Numbered from the stretch's first letter, positions 34,526 through 44,963 are shown. The stretch: 64,000 nucleotides of DNA from Ureibacillus sp. FSL W7-1570 (GCF_038593265.1 NZ_CP151979.1:2859001-2923000), one strand, 5' to 3'. Numbers and translations: made by a program. The notes: generated by a model not told the origin, from the sequence alone.

Positions 34526-36586
34526 TCAATGAAACAGCCCTTTGATGGAATCAAACGGGAACAGTTCAAACAAACCTTTCCATGTATCTTCATTAAAGAA
34601 ATCAAGATCCGTACATTTTTTCGTTGGAACATCCTCTTCTTTTAAATACATGAGCCGTTGTTTCGGACATGCATCAGTCGCCAGTTTGCCCGTTTCAATA
34701 TCGATGACGACCCCTTTTACGCCATCCGGCACTTCGAAAGATTCATCCGGTTTTTCCCGGTGAACGGCCTCCATGAAATCGATCCACACTTGCTTATGGG
34801 CCGACATTTCCGAAGAGGTCGACAACGTTTTCCCTTGGTCATAACCGTTCCAAACGCCGGCTGTCAAACTTGGACTGTAGCCGATGAGCCATTGATCCGA
34901 AACGGTTGTCCCCGATTTCGCCGCATACGTATGGGTCATTCTGGAGCGGAGGGAAACGCCTGTTGCCGGTGAGTAATCGCTGAACACCGGATCGAAAATG
35001 CCTGTCATCATTTGCGTTAGGATGAACGCATCCTGTTCGGAAATGATTTGTTCTTTCGGCGGCTCTTCATACTCGTAAACAATTTCGCCTTCTTCGTTCT
35101 GAATGGATAAAATCGTCGTCGGTTTCCGGTATTCCCCTTTGGCTGCAATGATGTTGAAGGCGTTCGTCAAATCATACAGCGAATTTTCAATCGTGCCCAG
35201 TGCCATGGATGGATTATCTTTGTTGGAATACCGCAAATTGAACCTCTTCGACATTTCACGGAATTTATCATACCCGATTTGTTCCAGCGTTTTTACCGCA
35301 TAAATGTTGTCTGAGATGGCAATTGCCTGAGCCATGGACATGTCGCCATCCGCGAATTTCCCGTTGACGTTTTGGGGTTTATAAGTGGCCCGTCCATTGT
35401 CGTACGTAAAGATCGTTTCACCCACGTCCAAGAAAGTGAGCGGTGTAAAACCGTTTTCCAATGCCGCCGCATATAAGAACGGCTTGATGGCGGAACCCGG
35501 TTGGCGAAGGGCCTGTGTTACACGGTTATAGGAACTTTCTTGATAGTTGCGTCCACCGACAAGGGCCGTTACTTGGCCGGTTTTGACATCCATGCTGACA
35601 AGCCCCACTTGCAGGTCGTTGTCCGGCATGTTTTTCTCGATGGCTTCTTCCGCCGCTTTTTGATGGGCCTGGTTCAACGTCGTTTTAATGACCCAGCCGC
35701 CGGAACGGATATTCAAGTTTTTCTTTTCCAAAATGTCCGCCGCTTCTTGCCAAGCGACGTCCAAGAAATAAGGCGCGACTGTTTTGGAAGCGGTCCATTG
35801 ATCGTTTTTCAGCACGATTTTTTCCGACAATGCCCGTTCCTTTTCTTCCGCCGAGATTTTATTTTGATCTTCCATCAAAGCGAGTATTAAATGCTGCCGT
35901 TGGACGGCTTTGTCATAATTATTGAGAGGGGAATAAATACTTGGCCCTTTCGGAATGCCGGCGAGCATGGCGGATTCCGCCAACGTCAGGTCGCTGGCGG
36001 ATTTGCCGAAATAGTATTTGCTCGCCGCTTCGACCCCATACATGCCGTGGCCGTAGTTGACCGTATTCAAATAGGCTTCTAGTATTTCATCTTTAGAATA
36101 AAAGATTTCCAGACGGTAAGCATAAACGGCTTCCATTATCTTCCTTGTCCAAGTTTTATCCAATGTCAAATAAAGATTTCTAGCCAATTGCTGGGTGATT
36201 GTGCTCGCCCCTTGCGCTTTGCTGCGGGTTTTCAAATCCGTCAAAATGGCGCTGGCGATTCTTGGAATGTCAAACCCGTGATGTTGATAAAAATCTTTGT
36301 CTTCCACAGCGATGGTTGCTTCTATTAAATAAGGTGAAATTTCATCAAGCTCTTTCCAATAGCGGCGTTGATCCGTGAAATGATCCCCGATTTGATGGCC
36401 ATTCCGGTCCAAGAAAACGGATGCTTTCGGTATCGTGAGTGGAGGAGCTCCGGCAATTTGCGCATACAATCTCAAACCGCCCAGGGCCACAACCATTGCG
36501 CATACAAAAGCGATCGTGTAGAAAGCCATCCGTTTTTTCCGTTTTTGCCGTCTCATTTTCCGCTGATAACTCCGTCTTCGATCCAT
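34526..36586 (-). CDS. pbpG: Class A penicillin-binding protein (PbpG/PBP2d-like)
   Basis: A 686-residue bifunctional peptidoglycan synthase: a basic cytoplasmic tail (RRQKRKK), one membrane anchor (residues about 22-45), a GT51 glycosyltransferase (VAEDKDFY-type motif as VEDKDFYQHHGFDIPR, QGASTITQQLARN, KDEILEAYLNTVNYG) and a transpeptidase with SxxK (PGSAIKPF), SDN (AISDNIYAV) and KSGTT. Position next to ywhD matches B. subtilis pbpG (ywhE), which acts in spore wall synthesis. The ATG at 36586 is preferred over a GTG three codons earlier, since GAGGTG lies six bases upstream and overlaps that GTG. Confidence 0.92.
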   Translation of the reverse strand: MDRRRSYQRKMRRQKRKKRMAFYTIAFVCAMVVALGGLRLYAQIAGAPPLTIPKASVFLDRNGHQIGDHFTDQRRYWKELDEISPYLIEATIAVEDKDFYQHHGFDIPRIASAILTDLKTRSKAQGASTITQQLARNLYLTLDKTWTRKIMEAVYAYRLEIFYSKDEILEAYLNTVNYGHGMYGVEAASKYYFGKSASDLTLAESAMLAGIPKGPSIYSPLNNYDKAVQRQHLILALMEDQNKISAEEKERALSEKIVLKNDQWTASKTVAPYFLDVAWQEAADILEKKNLNIRSGGWVIKTTLNQAHQKAAEEAIEKNMPDNDLQVGLVSMDVKTGQVTALVGGRNYQESSYNRVTQALRQPGSAIKPFLYAAALENGFTPLTFLDVGETIFTYDNGRATYKPQNVNGKFADGDMSMAQAIAISDNIYAVKTLEQIGYDKFREMSKRFNLRYSNKDNPSMALGTIENSLYDLTNAFNIIAAKGEYRKPTTILSIQNEEGEIVYEYEEPPKEQIISEQDAFILTQMMTGIFDPVFSDYSPATGVSLRSRMTHTYAAKSGTTVSDQWLIGYSPSLTAGVWNGYDQGKTLSTSSEMSAHKQVWIDFMEAVHREKPDESFEVPDGVKGVVIDIETGKLATDACPKQRLMYLKEEDVPTKKCTDLDFFNEDTWKGLFELFPFDSIKGLFH

Positions 36587-36860
36587 CCATTTCACCTCAT
36601 TTCTTCCAATTACCCATAGTATGGACTTGAAAATGGCAGTTTAATCGAGAATGCGCTTAAAAAAACTGTTGCCTTTTGTCTAAAAACGTCTATACTTTTT
36701 CTGTATGAAATGCAATTTTTGAAAAGGGCAATTTTCTTGGGATGCATTTTGATTTCCGAATCTATAAGTGAATACGAAAAATGTCGAAAAAAGTTCCGAA
36801 TTCCTTTGAATTCGAAATTTTCAGCTTTTCCGAAAAAGATCAATAGAGTAGGTGATTCAT

Positions 36861-37733
36861 ATGCGTTTTGATGAAACATATTCCGGAAATGTGTTTATAA
36901 AAAGCCATCCAAATTATGAAGAGTCCAAAGCGGTGTTATATGGAATGCCGATGGACTGGACGGTCAGCTTCCGACCAGGCTCCCGGTTCGGCCCGGCAAG
37001 AATCCGCGAAGTTTCTGTCGGCCTGGAAGAGTACAGTCCATATCTTGACCGTGAATTGGATGAAGTGAAATTTTTCGATGCGGGCGACATTCCGCTTCCA
37101 TTCGGAAATGCCCAAAAATCATTGGATGAAATTGAGAAGTTTGTAAAGAAAGTTTTGGCAGATGGAAAAATCCCGGTTGGAATGGGTGGAGAGCATTTGG
37201 TGACATGGGGTGTGGTGCAAGCCGTTTATGAAAAATATCCGGATATAGCCATTCTTCATTTTGATGCCCATACCGATTTGCGCACGGATTATGAAGGGGA
37301 ACCATTGAGCCACGCAACGCCGATCCGGAAAATTGCGGAAATGATTGGTCCAAGCAATGTATATTCTTTCGGCATCCGTTCAGGACTGAAAGAAGAATTT
37401 GAATGGGCGAAAGAAAACGGCATGTATATCGCAAAGTTTGAAGTGCTCGAACCGTTGAAAGAAGTGCTTCCAACATTGAAAGGCCGCAATGTTTATATCA
37501 CAACGGATATTGACGTGCTGGATCCGGCCTTTGCTCCTGGCACAGGGACAGTGGATTGCGGCGGCATTACGTCCAAAGAACTGCTTGCGGCCATCCATGA
37601 AATTGCAAGAAGCGAAGTGAATGTCGTTGGATTTGACTTGGTGGAGGTTGCGCCTGTTTACGACCACTCCGAGATGACCGTGAATACGGCTTCCAAATTA
37701 TTAAGAGAAATGATTTTGGGATGGATCAAGTAA
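36861..37733 (+). CDS. speB: Agmatinase
   Basis: A 290-residue ureohydrolase that converts agmatine to putrescine and urea. Manganese ligands are seen in GGEHLVTWG, FDAHTDLR (Asp-His-Asp) and DIDVLDPAFAPG. An ATG start with TAGGTG upstream is used rather than a GTG three codons earlier. In B. subtilis speE precedes speB here; that gene is absent from this position. It is monocistronic with a strong terminator. Confidence 0.92.
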   Translation: MRFDETYSGNVFIKSHPNYEESKAVLYGMPMDWTVSFRPGSRFGPARIREVSVGLEEYSPYLDRELDEVKFFDAGDIPLPFGNAQKSLDEIEKFVKKVLADGKIPVGMGGEHLVTWGVVQAVYEKYPDIAILHFDAHTDLRTDYEGEPLSHATPIRKIAEMIGPSNVYSFGIRSGLKEEFEWAKENGMYIAKFEVLEPLKEVLPTLKGRNVYITTDIDVLDPAFAPGTGTVDCGGITSKELLAAIHEIARSEVNVVGFDLVEVAPVYDHSEMTVNTASKLLREMILGWIK

Positions 37734-37747
37734 GATATTGATAGAAA

Positions 37748-37790
37748 GGGGATTAAAGTTTTTCATGAACTTTAATCTTCTTTTTTTGGA
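37748..37790 (+). terminator. Terminator of speB
   Basis: GATTAAAGTT pairs perfectly with AACTTTAATC, followed by TTCTTTTTTT. Confidence 0.9.
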
Positions 37791-37977
37791 GCGGGAGAGG
37801 GGAAACTGTTCACAAATCAGGCGGTATGGACAAAATAGGCTTAAAATCTGCAAAGAAAACGGGTGCCTTAAGGCGGTTAAATAGAATAGAACAAACTCCA
37901 CTTCCATCTTGATAAGGAATGGAAAATCATCCTATAATAAATAGGTTATAGTATTACATAAGGAGTGCCCACAGGAA

Positions 37978-38415
37978 ATGAGTGTTGAAAAAAACGTAAA
38001 AATCAAAGTCATTTCAACGATCCGCCCAATCGAAGGGGACGAGGAAACCTACGAACTGTGGATTCAGGGAGTTTGGTTGAAAAAGAACGATAAAATGTAT
38101 TTGCGATATGAAGAAATAATGGAAGACCAAACAATCCGCACAACGGTGAAAATGAACAACGACCATGCACTCATTTTGCGCAGTGGAGCTGTCAATATGC
38201 GGCTGCCATTCAGCCTGGAAAGCAGACAAAACGGTCATTACGACACAGCCTTCGGAACGTTGCCGCTGCAAACGAAAACGCATCGTCTGGGGTTTGAACA
38301 TACGGAAGAAAATAATATCAGTGGCAGATTCAATGTGCAGTATGATTTAATAATTAGTGGACAATCAGTCGGTCATTATACATTGGAAATTCAATATACG
38401 GAGGGACAAGCATGA
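37978..38415 (+). CDS. ywiB: DUF1934 family protein (YwiB)
   Basis: A 145-residue beta-barrel-type protein of the YwiB family (calycin-like in structure), of unknown function. Seen: the family core [33 protein letters not shown] and [23 protein letters not shown] lies about twelve bases upstream. Its stop overlaps argS (ATGA), the conserved ywiB-argS pairing. Confidence 0.88.
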   Translation: MSVEKNVKIKVISTIRPIEGDEETYELWIQGVWLKKNDKMYLRYEEIMEDQTIRTTVKMNNDHALILRSGAVNMRLPFSLESRQNGHYDTAFGTLPLQTKTHRLGFEHTEENNISGRFNVQYDLIISGQSVGHYTLEIQYTEGQA

Positions 38416-40079
38416 ATGCGGTAGAACAATTGCAGGAAAAACTGAAAAACTTGTTAAAGGCGGCTGTAGAAAAAGCGCAACTTTTGGAAGAGGGGACGGA
38501 TTTTCAAGTTCAGATCGAAGTGCCAAAAGATCAAACGAAAGGCGACTTCGCCACAAACTTGGCCATGCAACTGACGAAACTTGCGAAAAAACCTCCCCGC
38601 CAAATTGCGGAAGCGATCGTTGGCAATCTTGAAACAGAAGGCACAGAAATCGAAAAAGTGGAAATTGCCGGACCTGGTTTCATCAACATTTTTGTACGCA
38701 AAGATTTCCTTGCCGATATTGTGAAAGCGGTGTTCGATCAAGGTGAAAATTATGGCCGGTCAAATGCTGGAGGCGGCGAAAAAATCCAAGTGGAGTTTGT
38801 ATCCGCGAACCCTACAGGCGACCTTCACTTAGGACATGCCCGCGGTGCTGCATTCGGCGACTCCCTATGCAATGTGCTGGATTTCGCAGGATACGATGTC
38901 ACTCGCGAATATTACATCAACGATGCCGGAAATCAGATCAACAACTTGGCTTATTCCTTGGAAGCCCGCTACAAACAAGCGCTTGGACTTGAGGCGGAAA
39001 TGCCTGAAGATGGCTACTACGGCCAGGACATCATCGAAATTGCGAAAAAACTCGCTGAACAATATGGGGATTCCATCCTGGAAAAATCCGATGAAGAACG
39101 CTTCAACTTCTTCCGTGAAAATGGACTCGCCCTTGAACTGGAAAAATTGAAAAAAGACTTGGAAAACTTCCGCGTGCGCTTTGACGTATGGTATTCCGAA
39201 ACTTCATTATATAAAAGCGGAAAAATCGACAAAGCATTGGATAAATTAAGAGCAAACGGCCACATCTATGAGAAGGACGGGGCAACTTGGTTCCGTTCCA
39301 CAACATTCGGCGATGACAAAGACCGCGTGTTGATTAAATCAGACGGTTCCTACACTTACTTGACACCGGATATCGCTTACCATGAAGATAAAATTCAGCG
39401 CGGCTTCGATAAACTCATCAATATTTGGGGAGCAGACCACCATGGTTACATTCCGCGCATGAAAGCGGCCATCGAAGCCCTCGGTTATGACCGGGATAAG
39501 TTGGAAGTGGAAATTATCCAAATGGTGCAGCTTTATAAAAACGGCGAAAAATATAAAATGAGCAAACGGACAGGAAATGCCGTAACCATGCGTGAACTTG
39601 TGGAAGAAGTCGGTTTGGATGCGGTCCGCTACTACTTCGTCAAAACGGCCTGCGATTCCCATATGGACTTTGACTTGGATTTGGCCGTTGCCGAGTCCAA
39701 CGAAAATCCGGTGTATTATGCCCAATATGCCCATGCACGCATTTGTTCGATTTTGCGTGCCGCAGAGGAACAAGGCTTCCAACCATCATTGGAAAACCTG
39801 GATTTATTGACGGATGCAAAATCAGAAGAAGTGCTAAAAATCGTGGGCACTTTCCCGCAAGTAGTGGCGGAAGCGGCAAAACACCGCACACCTCACCGGA
39901 TCGCGAACTACATTCAAGAACTGGCGGCATCCTTCCACAGCTTCTACAATGCGGAAAAAGTCATCAACCCGGACAACAAAGAATTGACAGAAGCGCGCCT
40001 TGCATTAATTCAAGCCGTTCGGGTTACCCTTGCCAACGCTCTAAGATTAATCGGCGTGTCAGCACCGGAAAAAATGTAA
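38412..40079 (+). CDS. argS: Arginyl-tRNA synthetase
   Basis: A 555-residue class I synthetase: an N-terminal Add1 domain (about residues 1-90), the HIGH signature as HLGHARG within [22 protein letters not shown] in [13 protein letters not shown], and a C-terminal anticodon-binding (DALR) domain with [19 protein letters not shown], ending SAPEKM. Length is normal. The start overlaps ywiB, so translation is coupled. Confidence 0.97.
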   Translation: MNAVEQLQEKLKNLLKAAVEKAQLLEEGTDFQVQIEVPKDQTKGDFATNLAMQLTKLAKKPPRQIAEAIVGNLETEGTEIEKVEIAGPGFINIFVRKDFLADIVKAVFDQGENYGRSNAGGGEKIQVEFVSANPTGDLHLGHARGAAFGDSLCNVLDFAGYDVTREYYINDAGNQINNLAYSLEARYKQALGLEAEMPEDGYYGQDIIEIAKKLAEQYGDSILEKSDEERFNFFRENGLALELEKLKKDLENFRVRFDVWYSETSLYKSGKIDKALDKLRANGHIYEKDGATWFRSTTFGDDKDRVLIKSDGSYTYLTPDIAYHEDKIQRGFDKLINIWGADHHGYIPRMKAAIEALGYDRDKLEVEIIQMVQLYKNGEKYKMSKRTGNAVTMRELVEEVGLDAVRYYFVKTACDSHMDFDLDLAVAESNENPVYYAQYAHARICSILRAAEEQGFQPSLENLDLLTDAKSEEVLKIVGTFPQVVAEAAKHRTPHRIANYIQELAASFHSFYNAEKVINPDNKELTEARLALIQAVRVTLANALRLIGVSAPEKM

Positions 40080-40089
40080 ATCTTAATAC

Positions 40090-40125
40090 CCAAACACCAG
40101 CTCCAACAGATGGGCTGGTGTTTTT
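40090..40125 (+). terminator. Terminator of ywiB-argS
   Basis: AACACCAGC pairs with GCTGGTGTT (unpaired loop CTCCAACAGATGG), followed by TTTTTCTT. Confidence 0.88.
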
Positions 40126-40311
40126 TCTTATAATTCTTATTAAAATTATAAGGTTTATATTGACAAGGAAAATGCCGTCCAGTAAAACGATAAACAATTC
40201 CAACCTATCAAGTTGATATTTAGTTGGCAGAGGAAAATTTTCCCGTCTTATCACGAAAAAATAGGTTTTTTCGAGAAAAACAATTCCAACTAAAAAACTC
40301 AGAATATGTTA

Positions 40312-40340
40312 TTGACTAATAAAGTCGAAAAATGTAGAAT
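40312..40340 (+). promoter_or_regulatory. Promoter of the flavoprotein/Tcy-type importer cluster
   Basis: TTGACT (40312-40317), a 17-bp spacer and TAGAAT (40335-40340) precede the acyl-CoA-dehydrogenase-like gene by about 65 bp. A nearby TATTGGATTAG loosely resembles the 3' half of the CymR consensus, but the match is too weak to annotate. Confidence 0.65.
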
Positions 40341-40403
40341 CATATCATAGTAATTTAATCATATTTATTGGATTAGTTAAATTCCTTTTCTTATTGAAAG
40401 GTT

Positions 40404-41588
40404 GTGAAAATTTCCGTGAAAGAACTATTTATCAAAACGGAAGAACAGCGGAAATGGTTAGAAAAATTGGGAAATCTGGAGCAATCCATTAAAGAGCATG
40501 CCCAAGAAAACGATGAACAATCCCTTTTCCCTCATGACAATATAAACAAATTGCGTGAAATCGGGTACACAAAAGTGACGCTGCCAAAGGAATACGGCGG
40601 TGAAGGGTTCAACGTTTACGATGCCATCTTACTGCAAGAAACATTGGGCAGTTACGATGGAAGCACAGCCCTTTCCATCGGTTGGACGCTGCTTACGGTA
40701 GGGGATGTTTACGAAACGAAAAGCTGGCCAAAAGAGAAACTGGCTGATTTTGCAAAAGCGGTGGAAAAAGGGGCGATCATCAACAAAATCGTCAGCGAAG
40801 TCATCACAGGGAGCCCGATCCGCGGAGGACGTCCCGGAACGAGCGCTGTGAAAAAGGGCAATAAGTGGGTCATCAACGGCCGCAAAGCCTATGCCACTTG
40901 TTCGCCGGAATTGGATTATTTTTTGGTGACCGCTTGGATTCCGGAGATTGAAAGCACCGGAAACTTCTTAATCCATAAAGATGCAGCAGGGCTATCCATC
41001 GAGGAAACATGGGATACCGTTGCCATGAAAGCGACGGGAAGCCATGATTTGGTATTGGAAAATGTGGAAGTGGATGAATCCGACCTGGTGGAAATTCCGA
41101 ATTACCAAACGGGATTTAAATTGAATGGCTGGTTGTTGATCATTCCGGCAACTTATCTCGGCATCGCCCAGGCAGCCCGGGACTATGCGGTGGAATTTGC
41201 CAATCATCATTCGCCAAACAGCATTCAAGGAACCATTGCCACTTTGCCGAATGTGCAATCACTTATCGGGGAAATCGATTTGCTTCTTGCACAAGCACGC
41301 TTCACCCTTTACGGCGCAGCCCAAAGCTATATCGAATTAATCAACAAAGGAAATCTTGCTGCACAAGAGGCGGGCAACATCGTCAATGCGGTGAATGTTG
41401 CCAAATATACGGTAACCAATAATGCGATTGCCATCGTCGACAAAGCGATGAGAGTTGTGGGGGCAAAAAGCTTGCAGCGCAACAATCCGTTGCAGCGCTA
41501 TTATCGCGATGTCCGCGCAGGTCTTCATAATCCGCCGATGGATGACTTGACCATCAAAAAATTGGCGGAATCAGCATTAAAATTATAA
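40404..41588 (+). CDS. Acyl-CoA-dehydrogenase-fold flavoprotein linked to amino-acid importer
   Basis: A 394-residue protein with the acyl-CoA dehydrogenase fold: N-terminal helical domain (LREIGYTKVTLPKEYGGEG), middle beta domain (KWVINGRKAYATCSPELDYF, ATGSHDLVLENV) and C-terminal helical domain (AMRVVGAKSLQRNNPLQRYYRDVRAG). The usual catalytic glutamate position before the FAD loop is not obvious. The MRVVGAKSL/RDVRAG end recalls the DszC/SfnB-like monooxygenase branch rather than beta-oxidation enzymes. Co-location with a cystine-type importer suggests a sulfur-source monooxygenase; this is inference. The start is uncertain: the GTG at 40404 is only two bases after AAAGG. Confidence 0.78.
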   Translation: MKISVKELFIKTEEQRKWLEKLGNLEQSIKEHAQENDEQSLFPHDNINKLREIGYTKVTLPKEYGGEGFNVYDAILLQETLGSYDGSTALSIGWTLLTVGDVYETKSWPKEKLADFAKAVEKGAIINKIVSEVITGSPIRGGRPGTSAVKKGNKWVINGRKAYATCSPELDYFLVTAWIPEIESTGNFLIHKDAAGLSIEETWDTVAMKATGSHDLVLENVEVDESDLVEIPNYQTGFKLNGWLLIIPATYLGIAQAARDYAVEFANHHSPNSIQGTIATLPNVQSLIGEIDLLLAQARFTLYGAAQSYIELINKGNLAAQEAGNIVNAVNVAKYTVTNNAIAIVDKAMRVVGAKSLQRNNPLQRYYRDVRAGLHNPPMDDLTIKKLAESALKL

Positions 41589-41616
41589 ATTTAATCATAA
41601 TTAGGAGGAATCAACA

Positions 41617-42498
41617 ATGAAGTTGAAAAAATTATTGAAATTAGGGGCTATCGGTTTACTTGCGGCTTCACTGGCTGCCTGCGGAGGAGAAGATGCTTCC
41701 GATTCGGAAAATAAAAAAGCGGAAGAATCCGGTTCAGATGTGAAAAAAGTAAAAGTGGCCTATGCAATTTCCTGGAAGCCGATTACGTACCAAGATGAAA
41801 AAGGCAATCCGGCAGGCTATGAATTGGATATGTTGAGACTAGTGGATGAAAAACTGGAAGACTATGAATTTGAATATATCGGAACAACAGATGACGATCT
41901 GCTCATCGGGGTCGAACAAGGCAAATATGATTTGGGTGTCAAAAACATTTTCTATACGGATGAAAGAGCGGAAAAATACATTTTCCCTAAAGAATTTACA
42001 GGACTCAGCAGCGTTGGTCTATTGTTGAAAAAAGAAAATGCCAATATTAAAGATTTATCCGATTTTGCAGCTGCCGGTTTGGAACTTGCGCCGATTGCCG
42101 CCAATAATGCCCAATACACAGTGGTGGCGAAATACAACGAAGAACATCCTGACAATCCAGTGAAATTGGTGGCAGGCGATACGTTTGCTGTGGATGTTGT
42201 GCAATGGGTGAATGAAGGACGTGCGGATGGCGGAATTGCTTTGGAGCCGGTGGTCGACAAACAAATAAACGATCCGGAAGGTCCATATCATAATTTGAAA
42301 GATGAATTGGTATATAACGAATTTACAGTGATTAAAACTTGGACGCTGTTTAACAAAAACCAACAAGAATTGGCAAATGCTTTTGATGAAGCGGTAAAAG
42401 AAATCAAACAAACGGATGCACTCAATAAATTGATGGTAAAACATTATGGCCGCGACTTATTTGAAGTGCTGAAAAAAGTGGAAGCTGAGTCTAAATAA
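41617..42498 (+). CDS. Amino-acid ABC transporter substrate-binding lipoprotein (TcyJ/K-like)
   Basis: A 293-residue family 3 extracellular solute-binding lipoprotein. The signal peptide ends in the lipobox LAAC; YAISWKPITYQDEKGNPAGYELDM is the ligand-binding opening, with IGVEQGKYDLGVKNIFYTDER following. The acidic linker DSENKKAEESG is typical of lipoproteins. It resembles the cystine-type binding proteins TcyJ/TcyK; the true ligand is not known. AGGAGG lies eight bases upstream. It is the second gene of a five-gene unit with permeases and ATPase. Confidence 0.85.
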   Translation: MKLKKLLKLGAIGLLAASLAACGGEDASDSENKKAEESGSDVKKVKVAYAISWKPITYQDEKGNPAGYELDMLRLVDEKLEDYEFEYIGTTDDDLLIGVEQGKYDLGVKNIFYTDERAEKYIFPKEFTGLSSVGLLLKKENANIKDLSDFAAAGLELAPIAANNAQYTVVAKYNEEHPDNPVKLVAGDTFAVDVVQWVNEGRADGGIALEPVVDKQINDPEGPYHNLKDELVYNEFTVIKTWTLFNKNQQELANAFDEAVKEIKQTDALNKLMVKHYGRDLFEVLKKVEAESK

Positions 42499-42563
42499 CT
42501 CGTGATGGGCTGTTGGGTAGATCACCTTACAGCCTTATTTTTTAAGTCGATAGGGGTGAAAGG

Positions 42564-43280
42564 ATGTTTTTTGAAAAGTACTTTGATATCGATTATTTAT
42601 GGGGAGCTTTTCCTCAACTCTTGCCCTACTTGAAAATCACTTTTGCGGTGGCGGGATTGGCGGTGCTATTTGGCACTTTGCTCGGTTTGTTGCTGGCCTT
42701 TATGAAAATGGGGAAAAGCAAAATGTTGCAGATCGTTGCCCATGGTTATACAACGGTTATGCGTTGCACCCCTTCCATCGTGCTGTTGTTCCTTGTTTAC
42801 TACGGTGTTCCTTTCTTATCGGAAGCATTGTTTCACATTCATTTGCAGGATATTTACACAGGGGTGTTTGTTGTCATCACATTCTCCCTGCAATTTGCGG
42901 CGATGATGTCGGAAGTGATCCGTTCCGCCATCCTGGCCATTGATAAAGGACAGTTTGAAGCGGCAGTAAGTGTGGGGTTAACGCCTTGGCAAGCTTACAG
43001 ACGGATCATCTTCCCCCAAGCTTTTGTCGTAGCCCTTCCAAACTTCGGAAATGGCCTCATTGCCATCTTGCAAGAAGGGGCATTGGCGTATACCATCGGA
43101 TTCATCGATATTGTGGGGAAAGCGAATCTCATTATTTCCAGCAACTTCAATTCCCATGCACTGGAAATTTACATCGCTTTAGCCGTCATTTATTGGGTGA
43201 TTTCGATCGTCATTGAAAAAGTATTTGACCTTTTAGAAAAAGCGTTCAGCAAAGGTTCGCGTTCAATTAAAGCATCGTAG
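42564..43280 (+). CDS. Amino-acid ABC transporter permease (TcyL-like)
   Basis: A 238-residue polar amino-acid permease with five membrane segments and the HisM-type coupling loop EAAVSVGLTPWQAYRRIIFPQA. Size and order match TcyL of the B. subtilis cystine importer. It forms a heterodimeric channel with the next gene. The start follows AGGGGTGAAAGG. It is distinct from the following permease, so two membrane subunits are present. Confidence 0.87.
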   Translation: MFFEKYFDIDYLWGAFPQLLPYLKITFAVAGLAVLFGTLLGLLLAFMKMGKSKMLQIVAHGYTTVMRCTPSIVLLFLVYYGVPFLSEALFHIHLQDIYTGVFVVITFSLQFAAMMSEVIRSAILAIDKGQFEAAVSVGLTPWQAYRRIIFPQAFVVALPNFGNGLIAILQEGALAYTIGFIDIVGKANLIISSNFNSHALEIYIALAVIYWVISIVIEKVFDLLEKAFSKGSRSIKAS

Positions 43281-43294
43281 GAGGTGGAGAGCGG

Positions 43295-43999
43295 ATGCTG
43301 GATATGGAATTTCTCGTTGATACATTTTTTGTTGCCTTGTCCGGGGTGCCAGTGGCATTGCTTGTGACCATTGTTTCCTTGTTGATTGCATTGCCGATCG
43401 GTTTCTTATTCGCATTGACAAGAATCAATAAGATTCCCGTGTTGAATCAGCTGGCTAAAATTTATGTTTCGTTCGTTCGAGGCACGCCTGTGATTATACA
43501 AATCTTTGTTTTATATAGCTTTATTCCGATTGTTTTAAATATGACCTTTGAAAAATACGGCATCGATTATGAAGTGTATAAGATTCATCCAATCTGGTAT
43601 GCCTTCGTGATTTTCGCTTTCAATAAATCCGCCGTACTAATAGAAGTGTTCCGCTCCGCATTATCGACGGTGGAGAAGGGGCAATTGGAAGCGGCGTATT
43701 CAGTGGGGCTCACGACAGCCCAGGCATACCGGAGAATCATCATCCCCCAGGCTCTTGTCTCCGCATTGCCGAATCTTGCGACAACGACAGTAAACTTGAT
43801 TAAAGCTACGTCATTGGGGTATGCCATTTCCTTGCAGGAGATTACGTTAAAGGCAAAAGTGGCGGCCAACTTCGGCTATAACTATTTGGAAGCATACATC
43901 GACATTTTCATCGTCTATTTGATCCTTTGTATTGCCGTCGAACAATTGTTCAAGTATTTAGAAAAACGATTGAGCCGATACAAAGTGGCAAGCGTTTAA
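43295..43999 (+). CDS. Amino-acid ABC transporter permease (TcyM-like)
   Basis: A 234-residue second permease with five membrane segments and coupling loop EAAYSVGLTTAQAYRRIIIPQA. It has the same family as the preceding gene but diverged, as in TcyL/TcyM pairs. TAGGAGGTG lies ten bases before the ATG. The ATPase follows 12 bp later. Confidence 0.87.
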   Translation: MLDMEFLVDTFFVALSGVPVALLVTIVSLLIALPIGFLFALTRINKIPVLNQLAKIYVSFVRGTPVIIQIFVLYSFIPIVLNMTFEKYGIDYEVYKIHPIWYAFVIFAFNKSAVLIEVFRSALSTVEKGQLEAAYSVGLTTAQAYRRIIIPQALVSALPNLATTTVNLIKATSLGYAISLQEITLKAKVAANFGYNYLEAYIDIFIVYLILCIAVEQLFKYLEKRLSRYKVASV

Positions 44000-44011
44000 A
44001 GGAGGCACAAT

Positions 44012-44767
44012 ATGCTGGAAATTAGAGGAATCCATAAATCCTTTGGAAAAAACGAAATATTAAAAGGGGTAGATTTGACGATCAATAAAGGGGACGTGGT
44101 CGTCATCCTTGGCCCGAGCGGTTCCGGGAAAACGACGCTGCTCAGATGCATCAACTTTTTGGAAAGAGCGGATCAGGGAACGGCAAAATACGGGGATCTG
44201 GAAGTGGATTTGAAACATGCGAAGAAAAAAGAAGTGCAAGAGGTGCGGAAAAAAACGGCTTTCGTCTTCCAAAACTACAATTTATTCAATAATAAAACGG
44301 CCATTGAAAATGTCATGGAAGGATTGGTCGTTGCCCGCAAAGTGCCGAAACAACAAGCGCGGGAAATGGCGAAAAAAGCATTGGATAAAGTGGGGTTATC
44401 CGATAAATACGACTATTATCCAAGCCAGCTGTCAGGAGGCCAGCAACAACGGGTCGGAATCGCCCGTGCCGTTGCGTTGAACCCGGACATCATCCTATTT
44501 GACGAGCCGACTTCCGCCCTTGACCCGGAACTTGTTGGAGAAGTGCTGAATACGATGAAGGAAATTGCAAAAGAAGGCACGACGATGCTTGTTGTGACCC
44601 ACGAAATGGGCTTTGCCAAAGATGTGGCGAACAAGGTGATTTTCATGGACGGCGGAGTGATTGTGGAAGAAGGGACGCCTCATGACATCTTTGTTGCGCC
44701 GAAAGAGGCCAGAACGAAACAATTCTTGCGCCGCGTATTGCCAGGTTCCTTCGATTATGAAATCTAA
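44012..44767 (+). CDS. Amino-acid ABC transporter ATP-binding protein (TcyN-like)
   Basis: A 251-residue ATPase with Walker [11 protein letters not shown]-loop FQNYNLF, signature [14 protein letters not shown], Walker [14 protein letters not shown] and the switch histidine [11 protein letters not shown], all intact. This is the polar amino-acid uptake family; the closest named relative by context is TcyN of a cystine importer. AAGGAGG precedes the ATG. A terminator follows directly. Confidence 0.9.
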   Translation: MLEIRGIHKSFGKNEILKGVDLTINKGDVVVILGPSGSGKTTLLRCINFLERADQGTAKYGDLEVDLKHAKKKEVQEVRKKTAFVFQNYNLFNNKTAIENVMEGLVVARKVPKQQAREMAKKALDKVGLSDKYDYYPSQLSGGQQQRVGIARAVALNPDIILFDEPTSALDPELVGEVLNTMKEIAKEGTTMLVVTHEMGFAKDVANKVIFMDGGVIVEEGTPHDIFVAPKEARTKQFLRRVLPGSFDYEI

Positions 44768-44773
44768 AGGAGA

Positions 44774-44810
44774 AACGCCCTCAATTGGAAGTTTTGAGGG
44801 CGTTTTTTCT
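44774..44810 (+). terminator. Terminator of the importer cluster
   Basis: AACGCCCTCAA pairs with TTGAGGGCGTT around a short loop, followed by TTTTTCTT. Confidence 0.9.
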
Positions 44811-44963
44811 TATTTTTCATATTCAACCTATGATTTGATTGGGAATTCGCTATAATAAAAAATATTGAACATTTTGAAACATTATGTAGTCAGAAAAAAG
44901 GGTTGCATTTCTCGTTTGTTGCGGGAGATGTTTATTTTTAATGAAGAGTTCAATGGAGGAAAT

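Noticed and set aside
40340-40403. CymR-like site before the flavoprotein/importer cluster
   Set aside because: Only ATTGGAT-type partial similarity; internal spacing does not fit the consensus.
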